From NCBI GenBank assembly GCA_947001705.1, contig CAMQHT010000055.1, positions 1-6,238 on the forward strand: a DNA stretch of 6,238 bases. The letters run 5' to 3'. A program made the translations under genes and the position numbers. This DNA comes from an uncultured Collinsella sp. GTDB lineage: Bacteria; Actinomycetota; Coriobacteriia; Coriobacteriales; Coriobacteriaceae. This document shows, piece after piece, positions 6,185 to 6,238 of this stretch (its first letter is position 1; each line of letters opens with the position of its first letter). The notes under the pieces were generated by a model. It was given only the letters and a program-made list of their open reading frames with translations, was not told the origin of the DNA and ran no database searches.

Positions 6185-6238
6185 CGTGCCGGAAGCACCA
6201 TAGCCGCGGTAGCCGATGCGGACGATCACAAAGCTCAC
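6185..6238. other. Short normal-looking tail of unknown origin
   Basis: After the C run the sequence returns to ordinary composition. The minus strand from 6238 is open (SFVIVRIGYRGYGASG), possibly a piece of a real protein, but 54 bases cannot identify it. Nothing ties it to the pilin operon. The 6054-6120 stretch before the low-complexity block holds no gene I can support. Confidence 0.3.

Noticed and set aside
5570..6238. Long minus-strand open frames crossing the 3' low-complexity block
   Set aside because: They cross the corrupted G/C runs and the coding region of the pilin; only the last 54 bases might be real.
1..6238. tRNA, rRNA, CRISPR array, insertion sequence
   Set aside because: I saw no cloverleaf, spaced repeats, transposase domains or terminal inverted repeats with target duplications.

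Overview
The window carries a two-gene surface-pilus (fimbrial) locus on the + strand, bordered at both ends by poor, homopolymer-rich sequence that looks like damaged or chimeric contig ends. The style of the central part (GC-rich coding, sortase-anchored pilins with Cna/SpaA/FctA-type isopeptide domains, GTG starts overlapping the previous stop) fits a high-GC Gram-positive. My best guess is a gut coriobacterium such as Collinsella or a relative. This rests on recognition of style, not on a marker gene.

Layout. 1-155 (- strand) is the start of a secreted protein that runs off the edge. It has a signal peptide followed by an S-layer-homology-like stretch and reads more like a clostridial (Oscillospiraceae-type) gene than a neighbour of the pilin operon. 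221-305 is homopolymer-rich junk-like sequence. 360-657 is an AT-rich intergenic leader that holds two nested 10-bp perfect inverted repeats, weak promoter-like hexamers and a moderate ribosome binding site. 658-4374 encodes a 1238-residue sortase-anchored adhesin or tip/shaft pilin: signal peptide, Cna-like N-terminal region, about five tandem isopeptide-type modules, one SpaA/CnaB domain, one FctA-type domain, then LPEAG, a membrane segment and a basic tail. 4367-6010 encodes a 547-residue SpaH/EbpB-like backbone pilin with a signal peptide, an N-terminal pilin domain, a VKPK pilin-motif-like lysine, a K-D-N isopeptide domain, a CnaB domain, MPSTG, a membrane segment and a basic tail. A third gene appears to begin at 6000, overlapping the end of the pilin, but its frame closes after 17 codons, just before the sequence degenerates (about 6121-6184). 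6185-6238 is a short unassigned tail.

How the genes work together. By analogy with sortase-assembled pili, the 547-residue protein would be polymerised through its pilin lysine and cleaved MPSTG motif. The large LPEAG protein would be added as a tip or ancillary adhesin, or anchored on its own. The class C pilin sortase expected in such operons is not visible; it may be the gene that begins at 6000. The two junctions are built alike: the last codons of each pilin (GGRRE tail) encode the Shine-Dalgarno sequence of the next gene, whose GTG start lies before the previous stop. This implies tight translational coupling.
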